64,000 nt of DNA from CBDFGS01 sp965247255 (GCA_965247255.1 CBDFGS010000008.1:434001-498000); one strand, 5' to 3'. Shown: positions 1 to 9,683, numbered from the stretch's first letter. Numbers and translations are program-made. Notes: generated by a model from the sequence alone, not told the origin.

Positions 1-3000
1 CCAAGGGCATCAAGGTCTTCAGGAAGGAGGTCGCGACTGACGACTACGGCATGGTGACGGTCGACCTTCCGCTGTCGACGGAGCCGAACCTGGGCGTCTG
101 GAAGCTCACGGCCCTCGCGGGCGATCAGAAGACGCAGCTCGACGTGCGTGTCGAGGAGTACGTTCTGCCGAAGTACGAGGTCACCGTCGAGACCGATCGC
201 GACTGGCTGCTGGCCGGCGACCCGATCAGCGGCACCGTCTCCGGAGAGTACTCCTTCGGCAAGCCGGTCGTGGGCGAGGTAGAGATCGTGGCCTCGCGGT
301 ACGTCGGGAGGTGGGAGGAGTTCGCGCGGTTCAGCGGCCCCATCGACGGCGACACGACGTTCGAGCTGCCTGCTGTGGGCTACGTCGCAGGCGTGCCGCA
401 GGCCGGCGGCCAGGGGAACCTCACCCTCGACGTGACCATCCGGGAGAGGGGCACCGGATACGAGGAGAAGACCAGCAGGCTCTTGACCGTAGCGGCCACG
501 CCGGTGACGCTGAAGGTGATACCCGATAGCCGCGTATTCAAGCCCGGCCTGGAGATGTCGTACCTGGTCGTCGCCCAGGAGCCGGACGGCTCACCCGTGG
601 ACACCGCCGTGACCCTCAACATCAGCTACATGGACAGGGAGTTCGAGCAGGTCAGTGCGGAGACGATTCGGGTCAGGACCTCCGGTGGCAAGGCCATCGC
701 GAAGGCGACGCCACCCTCTGAAGCCGCCGCGTTGACACTGGAAGCGAACGCCGACCAGGCGCACACCTCGCTTGCGCTTCAATCGGGCCACTCGCCCTCG
801 GGGAACTTCATCCATCTTGAGCAGGTGACCGAGGGCGATATCGCCGTGGGCGATACCGTGCTGTTCAGGGTCGACTCGACGCGGGAGGCGCGCAACTTCT
901 ACTATGAGGTGCTCTCCAGGGGCACCGTCATCTTCTCCGACGTATCGTCGGGCCCGGACATCGAGCTCGTCGCGACGCAGCTCATGGCCCCATCTTCGCG
1001 CATCCTCGTCTACCAGGTACTACCGAACAACGAGATCGCCGCCGACTACCTTCCCTTCAGCGTAGAGGCGTCCTATCCGCACGAGGTGCAGGTGGGTTTC
1101 AGCGAGGAGGAGGTGCGGCCGGGCACCGCGGTCGACATAAACGTCCAGACGCAGGGCGAATCTCGGGTCGGTCTCGTGGCCGTGGACAGGTCGGTCTTCA
1201 TCCTGGCCCAGAATCGCCTGAACCTGCAGCAGGTCTTCAACGAGCTTGAGAAGCTCTACATGGAGCCGCAGGTGGAGCTCCACGAGGCGCGCCGCATCAA
1301 CACCATCACGACGCGCGGCGCACACGAGACGTTCCGAGACGCCGGCACGATCGTACTGACGAACAAGGACGTTCCGTCGGGCGAGAAGCACGAGCGGCCG
1401 CGGCCCGTGGAAATGGAAATGATTGCTGCTGCACCTGCTGCACCTGCACCTGCTCCAGTCAGCATTGGTGCTCCGGCCCCCGAAGCCAGTCCCGTCCAGA
1501 GCGCGCCGGAGGACCTGGCGGAGGTGAAGCGGGTGCGCCAGTTCTTCCCGGAGACGTGGATATGGCAGGACATATATGCCGGCGATGACGGCGCCGCCAC
1601 CGTGCCGGTCGAAGCGCCCGACAGCATCACGACGTGGATGCTCCGCGCAGTAGGCATCTCGAAGGAGCACGGGCTCGGTATGGGAGAGAGCTCGCTCCGG
1701 GTGTTCCAGCCGTTCTTCCTGACGGTCGATCTGCCCTTCTCCGCGATTCGAGGCGAGGAGCTGCCCGTCAAGGTCGCGCTGTTCAACTACCTGGAGACAT
1801 CGCAGGAGATATTCGTCGAGATCGAGGAGGCCGACTGGTTCGACCTGCTCGACGAGCCGTTGAAGTCGATCACCATCGATGCCAACGACATCGGCGGGGC
1901 CGAGTTCATGATTCGCCCCAGGGGTCTCGGCCGCAACCCCGTCAAGATCACCGCGCGAAGCACCGAGGCCGCGGACGCCGTCATCAAGGAGATGCTGGTG
2001 GAGCCCGAGGGCGTCGAGGTCGAGATCGTTGGCAATCACGTGATCTCCGACGGCCATCGCCACGAGTTCCACCCCAGCCTGCCGTCCGACGCCATCGACG
2101 GCTCCGGTCGGGCCTACGTCGCGCTGACGGGGAGCTTCTTGACCCAGACCATCGAGGGTCTCGACCAGCTACTCAAGATGCCCTATGGGTGCGGCGAGCA
2201 GAACATGATCCTGTTCGCGCCGAACGTGTACATCGCGCGATACCTGAAGGATACCGGTCAGCTCAAGCCCGAGATAATGGCCAAGGCCGAGCACCTAATG
2301 ACGGTCGGCTACCAGCGGGAGCTCACCTACCGGAGGCACGACGGCAGCTTCTCTGCGTTCGGCGAAAACGACGCCGAGGGGAGCCTGTGGCTCACTGCGT
2401 TCGTGCTAAAGACGTTCGCCGAGGCGAAGGCGCTGATGTACATCGACCAGGAGGTGATCGACTCTGCGGCTGATTGGATAGAGAGTCACCAGCTCAGTGA
2501 CGGCTCTTTCGAGAACGTGGGATTCCTGCACCATCAGGAGCTGCTCGGCGGACTGCAGGGGCGTGATGCGCTGACGGCGTACGTGGCCATCGCGCTCCTG
2601 GAAGCGGACAACACGGGCTCCGCCGCGAGCGCCGTCCGCTACCTGGAAGGCCGGTTAGACGAGATCGACGACCCTTACACGATGGCGATAACAACCTATG
2701 CCCTGGAGCTCTCCGGCAGCGCGCTCAAGAGCCAGGCCTACGAGAAGCTGATGTCCATGGCCCAGGTAGACGACAACGGCGCGCTGTACTGGGGCGGCGG
2801 CGGACTGCCCATCGAACCGTATCCCGCCGACCACGGGCCCGCTCGGCACGGGGACCAGAGTGCGGCCATCGAGACCACGGGCTATGCGCTGCTCGCCCTG
2901 CTGCATCACGAGGACCTTGTGAGCGCATCCCGTACAACCAAGTGGCTGGCAGGCCAGCGGAACGCTCTGGGCGGCTTCGGCTCGACACAGGATACCGTCG

Positions 3001-3638
3001 TCAGCCTACACGGCCTGACCACCTTCTCGACGAAGGTCCGGACGAACGTCGACATGACCGTCGTGCTGGAGAGCGACACCTGGCGCAAGGAGGTGCACAT
3101 CACGCCCGAGAATGCCGACGTGCTTCAGACGGTGCAGGTCCCTCTGGGCGAGGTGATCGTCGTAACGGCCGAGGGCAAGGGCGACGCCGTCCTGCAGTCG
3201 GTGCTCCGGTACAACGTCCCGGAGCGGAGGACGGAGATTCAGGACGTGTTCGACATCGCCGTCGACTATGGCACCGATCACGTGGAGGTCGACGACCTCA
3301 TCACGGTCTCTGTCTCCGTCACGTTCACGCCTCCTGTTGCGATCGAGGCGGGCATGGTCGTCCTGGACGTGGCTGTGCCTACGGGGTTCGAGCCGGTGCG
3401 CGATACGATCGCGGCGCTCGTCGAGGAGAACGATAACCTCAAGCGGTTCGAAATCGCTGGTCGGAAGGTGATCCTCTACATCGAGGACATGATGCCCGCC
3501 GAGACGGTCTCATTCGAGTTCCAGGCGCGTGCCAAGTACCCCGTGCGTGCCAAAGAGGTCGTCTCCCAGGTCTACTCCTACTACCGGCCCGAGTACCGTG
3601 GCGAGACATTGGGCGGCGCGATGACCGTGGCGGAGTAG
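1..3638 (+). CDS. Alpha-2-macroglobulin family protein, copy 1 (5' end outside window)
   Basis: Bacterial alpha-2-macroglobulins are large envelope proteins that trap proteases through an internal thioester. The frame is already open at base 3 and the first Met in the window is at 51, so the start lies upstream. The thioester motif PYGCGEQN is intact (CGEQ codons about 2190-2201), followed by the thioester-domain helices and the receptor-binding-like C-terminal domain. A bait-like low-complexity stretch rich in Ala and Pro lies near 1420-1500. The gene is colinear without visible indels with the full copy at 44523-49046 on the other strand. Only about a dozen residues differ, clustered in the second half. 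Identity stops abruptly at 3629: this copy ends in TVAE and a stop, while the other continues for about 80 residues. The tail may therefore be lost by rearrangement. The family assignment is firm; whether the protein is functional is not known. Confidence 0.93.
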   Translation, partial: KGIKVFRKEVATDDYGMVTVDLPLSTEPNLGVWKLTALAGDQKTQLDVRVEEYVLPKYEVTVETDRDWLLAGDPISGTVSGEYSFGKPVVGEVEIVASRYVGRWEEFARFSGPIDGDTTFELPAVGYVAGVPQAGGQGNLTLDVTIRERGTGYEEKTSRLLTVAATPVTLKVIPDSRVFKPGLEMSYLVVAQEPDGSPVDTAVTLNISYMDREFEQVSAETIRVRTSGGKAIAKATPPSEAAALTLEANADQAHTSLALQSGHSPSGNFIHLEQVTEGDIAVGDTVLFRVDSTREARNFYYEVLSRGTVIFSDVSSGPDIELVATQLMAPSSRILVYQVLPNNEIAADYLPFSVEASYPHEVQVGFSEEEVRPGTAVDINVQTQGESRVGLVAVDRSVFILAQNRLNLQQVFNELEKLYMEPQVELHEARRINTITTRGAHETFRDAGTIVLTNKDVPSGEKHERPRPVEMEMIAAAPAAPAPAPVSIGAPAPEASPVQSAPEDLAEVKRVRQFFPETWIWQDIYAGDDGAATVPVEAPDSITTWMLRAVGISKEHGLGMGESSLRVFQPFFLTVDLPFSAIRGEELPVKVALFNYLETSQEIFVEIEEADWFDLLDEPLKSITIDANDIGGAEFMIRPRGLGRNPVKITARSTEAADAVIKEMLVEPEGVEVEIVGNHVISDGHRHEFHPSLPSDAIDGSGRAYVALTGSFLTQTIEGLDQLLKMPYGCGEQNMILFAPNVYIARYLKDTGQLKPEIMAKAEHLMTVGYQRELTYRRHDGSFSAFGENDAEGSLWLTAFVLKTFAEAKALMYIDQEVIDSAADWIESHQLSDGSFENVGFLHHQELLGGLQGRDALTAYVAIALLEADNTGSAASAVRYLEGRLDEIDDPYTMAITTYALELSGSALKSQAYEKLMSMAQVDDNGALYWGGGGLPIEPYPADHGPARHGDQSAAIETTGYALLALLHHEDLVSASRTTKWLAGQRNALGGFGSTQDTVVSLHGLTTFSTKVRTNVDMTVVLESDTWRKEVHITPENADVLQTVQVPLGEVIVVTAEGKGDAVLQSVLRYNVPERRTEIQDVFDIAVDYGTDHVEVDDLITVSVSVTFTPPVAIEAGMVVLDVAVPTGFEPVRDTIAALVEENDNLKRFEIAGRKVILYIEDMMPAETVSFEFQARAKYPVRAKEVVSQVYSYYRPEYRGETLGGAMTVAE

Positions 3639-3730
3639 CGATCCCCCCGGCGCCACCGCGGATTAGCCGAGATCGGCTCGCCGGTCCCTGGGTCAAAGTC
3701 GACCCCAGCTTGGTCAAGCACGTTGGTCAC

Positions 3731-5090
3731 GTCCCGTCAGGTGGTGTAAGAGAGCGTCATCCTGTTGATGTTGTCTAAGCCGCAGTCGCTTCTGCGGGTT
3801 CGGCCTCTGCAAGAGCTTCATTGAAGGTGAGAACGGTGGGTGTGAAGTATCGACGGCCGACGGCCCATTCGTCGTGCTGTTCAGCGAGGACGGTGCCAAC
3901 CAGGCGACGCACGGCTGGTCGGTTGGGGAAGATGCCCACGACATCGGTGCGACATCTGATCTCCTTGCTGAGGCGCTCCAGGGGGTTGTTGGACCAGATC
4001 TTCTTCCAGTGGGGGACAGGGAAGCTGGAGAAGGCCAGGATGTCGGGTCCAGCCCTCGTCCAGTAGAGAGGCCACCTGAGGGAACCGGTCCTGGAGTTGA
4101 TCGGTCACCCTATCGAGCTGTGCGTGGACCTCCTGAGGGGACGGCTGCTGGTAGATGGTGCGGACCATGGTGGCCACCCAGGGCTGAGCGCTCCTGGGGA
4201 CCTGAGTGAGCAGGTTGGTCATGAAGTGGGTGCGGGACCGCTGCCAGCTGGCTCCGCCGAAGACTGCGGCGATGGCGCCTCGGAGTCCCTGATAAGCGTC
4301 CGATACCACCAGCCCCACCCCGCCGAGGCCCCTGGCGGACAGCGAGCGTAGGAAGGCCAGCCAGAAGGCACCGTCTTCACTCGTACCCACGTCCATCCCG
4401 ATGATCTCCCGCTTGCCCTCGCCATTGACGGCCGTCGCCACCACCACGCTGACGTTGACGATCCTGCCGTCCTCCCTGACCTTCTGGGTCAGTGCGTCCA
4501 GCCACAGGTAGGGGTAGGGTCCAGCGTCCAGCGGACGGCCCACGAAGCCATCCACCACCACGTCCAGCTCCTGACAGATGCGCGACACCTGGCTCTTGGA
4601 GATACCCTCACACCCCAGGGCCTTGACCAGATCGTCCTCCCGCCTTGTGGATACACCTTCCACGTAGGCCTGCTGGATCACAGCCAGCAGAGCTCGCTCG
4701 CTGCGGCGCCGTGGCTCCAGCAGGCTCGGGAAGTAGCTCCCTTCTCTGAGCTTCGGGATGTGCAGATCCATCGTCCCTACACGGGTATCCCACGCCCGGG
4801 ACCGATACCCGTTGCGCTGGGTCACCCGCTCAGGGCTGCGTTCTCCATACTCAGCACCGATCCTCGATGACACCTCCGCATCCATGATCCCCTCTACCAG
4901 CACTCTCAGTGCCTCCCGTAGGAAGTCCACGTCACCGTTCATTCCCCCCTTGCGCAATAGCTCCAGCAGGTCCATCCTTTCCTTGACCACTGTTGTCCTC
5001 CTTTCTCGAGCTTTCTTCTTTGCCCGCTAAGGATGACGCGGTGGTCTCTCTTTCTCCAGACCCTCTCCCTCTTACACCACTTCCTGGGAC
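3731..5090 (-). mobile_element. IS256-type insertion sequence, copy 1 (inactive)
   Basis: The element carries one transposase gene and has related ends. The left end at 3731-3750 reads inward as GTCCCGTCAGGTGGTGTAAG and the right end (reverse complement of 5071-5090) reads GTCCCAGGAAGTGGTGTAAG. The flanks at 3721-3730 and 5091-5100 do not form the 8-9 bp target duplication expected of IS256 elements, which suggests that the two sides have been rearranged after insertion. The right end lies inside a TatA/TatB-like gene. An isolated copy of the same right end is found at 42789-42808. Confidence 0.85.
3775..4990 (-). pseudogene. IS256 family transposase, frameshifted
   Basis: The protein starts MVKERMDLLELLRK and shows IS256/Mutator-type landmarks, including the YLWLDA and DGAFWLAFLRSL segments of the DDE domain. 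The start-side frame is open to about 4055. There the run GAGGG appears to hold one extra G, and the frame shifts. The correct C-terminus continues in another frame (PDILAFSSFPVPHWKKIW, then SNNPLERLSKEIRCRTDVVG) to a stop at 3775. Joining both frames gives about 404 residues, the normal family length. A single-base indel therefore inactivates the gene, unless it is a sequencing error. Confidence 0.85.
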
Positions 5091-5285
5091 TCTACTTCGC
5101 TCTTCGGCCGGTCCTTCGGCCTCATCCAGCGTCAGCCGCGGTAGCTCTTCCGACATCCGCCGGATTTCCCGAGAAGCCTTGCCGACAAGCCTCGCCGCAT
5201 CGACCATGCGGCTCGGCCCCAGCAGGATGAATGCCAGGAGCAGGACAACCAGGATCTCCAAGGTCCCCATGCCCAGGATGTTCAT
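5091..5285 (-). pseudogene. TatA/TatB-like twin-arginine translocase subunit, truncated
   Basis: TatA/TatB proteins form the pore or receptor of the twin-arginine secretion pathway. The sequence has the usual plan: a short N-terminus, a single membrane segment (GTLEILVVLLLAFILLGPSR) and an amphipathic helix with basic residues (VDAARLVGKASREIRRMSEE). The Met at 5285 is preferred; the open frame extends to 5315, but that part abuts an IS3 scrap. The native tail is lost at 5090/5091, where the IS256 end begins. The frame runs on into the IS to a stop at 4932, so a fusion of about 117 residues could still be made. The membrane and amphipathic parts are intact, so partial function cannot be excluded. 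Confidence 0.75.
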
Positions 5286-5339
5286 GGTCGGCGGCACTCC
5301 GACGAGGAAGTCCAATAGGGCCTGAGCCGCACGTCTGCG

Positions 5340-5480
5340 CCCTGCTGATCGAGAAGAGTGACCACCTCGTCACCGAGGGGAGCAAACGCCTCGGAGGTGA
5401 ACTGACTGCCCTGGTCGGTGTTGAATATCCCAGGCAGGTCTCTGCTCAACGCCTCTGTTGCGATGCCTTCTCAACGAGAG
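5340..5480 (-). pseudogene. IS3-type transposase OrfB remnant
   Basis: The minus strand reads LPGIFNTDQGSQFTSEAF, the signature around the second Asp of the rve integrase core in IS3-family OrfB. The frame cannot be followed far on either side, and no IS ends are visible. It lies directly upstream of the TatA/TatB fragment. A different IS3 piece, with OrfA and the start of OrfB, lies at 59163-59690. Confidence 0.6.
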
Positions 5481-5587
5481 CAGTCATCTGGGCAGGCCGT
5501 CGCACGCGGTAGCCAGGGGTCCCTAGCCACGTGGACTGCGATTCATTGCAGACCCCTATTTGCTCCGTTCATTACTGGATTCCCGAC

Positions 5588-7168
5588 TCATTCGTTTCTA
5601 GTCTTTGACAACTCTACGTCTGGGAGCGTCACAAAGGCCGATTCGCCGACGGCTATCGAAACGACCGACGCATCGAAGCCTGGCTTCGCAAAGCGTACGA
5701 TGTAGTCTCCCATAGGTATGTCGGTAACGGCGAATTCGCCATTGGCAACGGAGACCGCCATGCGACTGAATCCCTCTGTGGTAACCTCTATCCGCCCACC
5801 GCTGTGATCGGTCTCGCCGCGTAGCACGACCCTACCGCTTATGGCCGTGACACTCAGGGCGGAGTTCGCCAGGATCACAGGATGTAGGGTCGTGGTATCG
5901 CCATTCGCTACTTCCACCAGGCCAGAGGAGGTAGGCGGAAAACCGGAACGCGTGAAGACCAGTACGTAACGACCCACCGGGACATCCCGAAGCAGGAAAG
6001 AGCCGTCACGGCCGGACACAGCGAGCAGATGGGTCACGTAGCTGGGTCCATCATCAACCCATCCAACGCGCACCATCGTGCCCGCGTGGTCTTGTCCGCC
6101 CTCGACAACAACCTTCCCGACAACATCACTGGTTGATACTCCAGGTGCCGGCGCAATGGAGGGGACCGTAGGGATAGGTCTGCCCGCTGCCATCGACGAG
6201 GCGATCTCGACAAGATCGTGTTCCGTCAGTTCCTGATCGACGGCCCCGGTGAGATAGAAGAGAACGTCTCCGCTCTCCCAGGCAACCGAGAGGTACTTCA
6301 CGCCTCCAACATCCTGCTCGTAGCGGCTCCCCCAGTCGGTTCCAAGCCTTACTGGGGTCCATCGACCCACATCTGCCAGCTCACCGAAGAACCATGTCTC
6401 AGACAACCACAGGCGTTCCTGTCCAGCCGGGTCTCCGTAGACGAGAGTGACGCTCCTAGTGCCGCGTTCGTAGCGGACCATCCTAGCGCCGGTAGGATCG
6501 AGTGGCCCTGTGTCGTTGACGTTGACCTGAACCGAGTGGAGGTTGGGAGGTAGCACGTTCGGCTCGGTAACTACGGGTACCCAGTACCGCGCATAGGCCA
6601 GACTTACATCAGAGGAGTTAGGGCCATCTGGAATGGCCTGAGCAAGCGATCCGGGTGGTGCTACGGCGTCCCATGGGACGCCCCACCCGATATAGAAAGT
6701 GCCGCCAGCCGGGGTGAAGACGGCGGCAAGGGCTGGGCCAACGTCCGGGGACGCAAACGAACAGTCCTTATTTTGGACATCGCCCCGCAAGACGACGAAG
6801 AAGACCGACTCGGGTTGCGGTCCTCGCGGCTCGAAGTGAAGACCGGCGGCGTCTACTTGCGTGATGAAGGACCTGGCCTCCGGCCAGGTGAGTTCGGCCA
6901 GCAACACCTCTTCGACATCAGGAATCCTAAGAAGCCCTTTGCAGAAGATACCGCGAAATAGGGCTAAATCGACGGCCTCGCGAGCGTTCAGAAACTGACG
7001 GGCGTGGGTGAGGGCCGCTTCGTCCAACGATGAGGCACCCCCTTGCGCGACAGCCTCATCACCACCCGGCGATCTTTGCGAAGAGCATGCCAAGCACGTC
7101 GCGATCGCGACGCCTAGGGCCAACCTCAGCAATAGACTGGGTACATCCACTAGACAATCATAGACCAA
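5588..7168 (-). CDS. Lipoprotein with two C-terminal carboxypeptidase-regulatory-like domains
   Basis: A predicted exported lipoprotein of up to 526 residues. The N-terminus has a hydrophobic segment ending in a lipobox (ATCLACSS), so Cys near residue 29 is the likely lipidation site. The central 300 residues are unfamiliar. The C-terminal 190 residues hold two beta-sandwich units of the kind seen in CarboxypepD_reg-like domains. Each has a GRV/GKV start, a 'DGSF/NGEF' turn and a 'DVPVGRYVL' or 'DIPMGDYIV' segment, ending in GFPPTS or GFDASV. Such units are common in surface-binding proteins. The start is uncertain: the upstream Met at 7168 fits, but a GTG nearer the hydrophobic stretch is possible. 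No partner gene is evident. Confidence 0.75.
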   Translation of the reverse strand: MVYDCLVDVPSLLLRLALGVAIATCLACSSQRSPGGDEAVAQGGASSLDEAALTHARQFLNAREAVDLALFRGIFCKGLLRIPDVEEVLLAELTWPEARSFITQVDAAGLHFEPRGPQPESVFFVVLRGDVQNKDCSFASPDVGPALAAVFTPAGGTFYIGWGVPWDAVAPPGSLAQAIPDGPNSSDVSLAYARYWVPVVTEPNVLPPNLHSVQVNVNDTGPLDPTGARMVRYERGTRSVTLVYGDPAGQERLWLSETWFFGELADVGRWTPVRLGTDWGSRYEQDVGGVKYLSVAWESGDVLFYLTGAVDQELTEHDLVEIASSMAAGRPIPTVPSIAPAPGVSTSDVVGKVVVEGGQDHAGTMVRVGWVDDGPSYVTHLLAVSGRDGSFLLRDVPVGRYVLVFTRSGFPPTSSGLVEVANGDTTTLHPVILANSALSVTAISGRVVLRGETDHSGGRIEVTTEGFSRMAVSVANGEFAVTDIPMGDYIVRFAKPGFDASVVSIAVGESAFVTLPDVELSKTRNE

Positions 7169-7705
7169 GAAGCAAGAGGGCGCTCTCGCCGTCGACGCTC
7201 AACTCGTCCGGGAGGTGAAGACGTTCATGAGGATCGAACCTGACGAGGCCGTCGCTATTCTGGTAAGGGACGATGTAACTTCAGCGATCTTCCGCTTGAA
7301 CTGAGAATGCGGCGTACGTAGATGCCTCCATCTGGTAAACCGACACACCTAGCAAGCGTCTTCGGAAAAGCGCCTGGGACGTGAAGTTCTTGCATTGAGG
7401 ACTACGACCAGGTCACCCGCCTGAGACCCGACGACCTGCTCGTCCGCCACGACAGGCAGATGGCCATCGAGCGGGCGGAGGCGGCTGGACGGTGAGTGGC
7501 GCGCGTCGCAATAGCGCCACCGCCCGTCTGAACGCCGCCTGATTAGGCCCGCTGCCTCCGATGTATGGAGAGCAGTCACGAATTCGGGCAAGAGAATAGA
7601 CCGACATACATGCTCAGGAGGGGACAGGCACCGTTTCAGACGATGGCTGCCCCTGTGTCTTGTGGTCAGCGGTCTGCGGCGGCTAGCCCCTGATTCCGCT
7701 GGTGC
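7169..7705. other. Gene-poor stretch with possible coding scraps
   Basis: No complete gene is visible. Two short plus-strand readings look like ends of proteins: about 7164-7304 (contains VREVKTFMRIEPDEAVAI, then a stop) and about 7396-7494 (contains VTRLRPDDLLVRHDRQMAIE, then a stop). They may be pieces of one decayed gene. I do not recognise the family. Nothing structured was seen in 7500-7705. Confidence 0.3.
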
Positions 7706-8371
7706 TCATGATTGGCGAGCGCCCACTCGAACAGCAACAGCGACGCCGCTTGCGGCTGCGCTGAACAGCAGCAGGGCTCCCAGCGCGAGAACCCAGACCG
7801 TTGTCGCCGTCCCCGGTCCGGCTGCCGCTGGCGAAGTAGGGACGTTCCCGGTGCTGTTGAGGGCCTTTTGCACCAGCATCCCCCAACTCAACTTGGCGTG
7901 GTGCCATTTGCCGTTGGGGTCCCAGGCGTCGCTGGAACCTCCCATGATCGTCCCCATGTTGAGGCTGTACCAAGGGTCGCCTGGACCTGGAATGTAGATG
8001 TACCCCGGACCTCCCAACGTGTCGGTGAAGTACTGCATGACATAGATCGTCCCCCTGTCTGCGAGATGGAACGAGACCTCATAGGTCTCCTCGACAGGGG
8101 GCGGCTCCGCGATCCGGCCCCGGTTCCAGTCTATGAACCCTCTCGTCCAGGGATCGAAGGGCTCCAGGGACTCCGTATCGGTGATCTCTATCGGTTCGGT
8201 CAGACCCTCCCCCGCTAGTGTGATCTTGTCTACGGGACCCTTGGCGTACGCGTGGGCCGTCAATATGAGGGAGGCCGCCAGCAACACTGCCACGACGAGT
8301 CCAACCCTTGCCGCCGGGGCCAGACACTTACCGTCAGGTTGGTTCCGGCTCTCCAAACCCGAAGTTGCCAT
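7706..8371 (-). CDS. Exported protein with C-terminal membrane anchor, unknown function
   Basis: The protein has 221 residues. It has an N-terminal signal segment (VGLVVAVLLAASLILTAHAYA) and a second hydrophobic segment near the C-terminus (TTVWVLALGALLLFSAAASG) followed by basic residues. It therefore probably faces the outside, anchored at its C-terminus. The middle part (about residues 40-180) is rich in Gly, Pro, Tyr and Trp and is not recognised. It is followed on the plus strand by an unrelated transporter operon. The reading is supported by clean signal and anchor placement and by GC-rich codon use, not by a known family. Confidence 0.6.
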   Translation of the reverse strand: MATSGLESRNQPDGKCLAPAARVGLVVAVLLAASLILTAHAYAKGPVDKITLAGEGLTEPIEITDTESLEPFDPWTRGFIDWNRGRIAEPPPVEETYEVSFHLADRGTIYVMQYFTDTLGGPGYIYIPGPGDPWYSLNMGTIMGGSSDAWDPNGKWHHAKLSWGMLVQKALNSTGNVPTSPAAAGPGTATTVWVLALGALLLFSAAASGVAVAVRVGARQS

Positions 8372-8984
8372 ACCTATGCGGCCTATGTAACTCTCGGCTT
8401 CGAGTCAACTTCTCCCGTTCCCCCGATGATAAGCTAAATCGCCCTTTCCCAGCAAGCAGGCCAAGGTCGCCAATCCTTCCATCGCCCCGTACACCGCTCC
8501 TTCCGTCAAAGCAGATCAACACTCCTGTACTGGTGTGCCCGCCCGACTCAGAGGAAGACCACGATACGCCGAGCGGCACCGCCTCTTGCCCGAAGGTGAG
8601 TGACATGTCCTTCGGGCAAAGACGAGTCCCGTGGCGTGGGAACATTGGGGCGCCAAACGAACGAAAAGGGCGGAGAGCCAACGTGGCCCCGCTGGCAGAT
8701 GAACAAGACCCCGCCAACGATCTGTTATGAGATGCGGCTTTGGAGTACCTCACTGAGAGCTTGCCCACACACGAGCAGACGCTCCGGGCACGCGAGTGCA
8801 TTACCACTAGAATCGGCTTTGCCGAGTTCCCTGAACTACCGGAGGACGTGAACCGCGTCTCGGTCGAAGGCATCTTCGAGCCTGGTCTTGAGGGCCGGCT
8901 CTTCTCACATGGGACTGTGATACGATCCTCACTGTTGATGGCAGGTGAGCCACTTCGGAGCGTCCAGTGGGAGGCGAGACTGAG
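8372..8984. other. Intergenic region with a perfect 11-bp hairpin
   Basis: No convincing gene is present; the open frames here lack a start with a ribosome-binding site or protein-like composition. A perfect inverted repeat, TTGCCCGAAGG at 8585-8595 and CCTTCGGGCAA at 8608-8618, is separated by 12 bases. It is not followed by a T-run, so it may be an operator or an RNA hairpin in the leader of the ABC operon rather than a terminator. Confidence 0.45.
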
Positions 8985-9683
8985 ATGACCAGTGCAGCGA
9001 CGATGGAGCCCGCCCTTACGGGGCGTGGGCTGACGCAGAGCTTTGGCGACCGGAGTGTTCTCGATGGGGTCGACCTGGAGCTCCGCCGTGGAGAGGTCCT
9101 GGCCGTGGTGGGAGTGAGCGGCTCGGGGAAGTCGACGCTGCTCTACGCCCTGGCCGGGCTCCGGCAGCCGGACGGAGGCACGGTCGCGTGGGGTGACCAC
9201 GCCGACATCTGGAGTCTGCGCGAGCCGAATATCACTCTGGTACGTCGGTCGACTTGTGGCTTCGTCTTCCAGTTCCCTGCCTTCCTCGACGACCTCACCG
9301 TCGCCGCGAACGTCGCCGTCCCGCTCGTCGTGTCAGGGACCAAGCCACGGGAAGCGCAGAAGCGGGCCTGTGAGCTGCTAGAGCGGTTCGGCCTCGGCGC
9401 TCTGACGGAGGAGTACCCATCTACGCTCTCCGGGGGAGAGCTTCAGCGCGCCTCGATAGCCCGTGCGCTGACGATGGACCCGAGCATCGTCTTCTGCGAC
9501 GAGCCGACCGGCGCGCTGGACGAGAAGAACTCCGATATGGTGGTGGCAGAGCTGCGACGCGTCGCCACGGAGTTCGGCGTCGGCGTGTTGATCGTTACGC
9601 ACGATCCCTCGGTGTGGGTGAAGTGCGACCGTGTGCTCCGGTTGGACGAAGGAAGACTGGTAGAGGACCGTGCGGCGGCATGA
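8985..9683 (+). CDS. ABC transporter ATP-binding protein, LolD/MacB type
   Basis: ATPase of 232 residues of the LolD/MacB/FtsE group, which power FtsX-like permeases. It has Walker A GVSGSGKST, a Q-loop in FQFPAFLDDLTVAANV, the signature LSGGELQR, Walker B IVFCDEPTGALD and an H-loop in VLIVTHD. The Met at 8985 is chosen over 8967 because GGGAGG precedes it at good spacing. The stop overlaps the start of the permease (ATGA), which indicates translational coupling. A scrap of a close relative of its N-terminus lies at 52459-52578. Confidence 0.92.
   Translation: MTSAATMEPALTGRGLTQSFGDRSVLDGVDLELRRGEVLAVVGVSGSGKSTLLYALAGLRQPDGGTVAWGDHADIWSLREPNITLVRRSTCGFVFQFPAFLDDLTVAANVAVPLVVSGTKPREAQKRACELLERFGLGALTEEYPSTLSGGELQRASIARALTMDPSIVFCDEPTGALDEKNSDMVVAELRRVATEFGVGVLIVTHDPSVWVKCDRVLRLDEGRLVEDRAAA

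Noticed and set aside
1020..2072. Long minus-strand open frame (350 codons) in alpha-2-macroglobulin copy 1, and its mirror image in copy 2
   Set aside because: Antisense shadow of a GC-rich gene; Arg/Leu/Asp-rich composition without any domain, and no ribosome-binding site.
8334..9200. 288-codon minus-strand frame upstream of the ABC operon
   Set aside because: Overlaps the ATPase start region, lacks a ribosome-binding site and has no domain.
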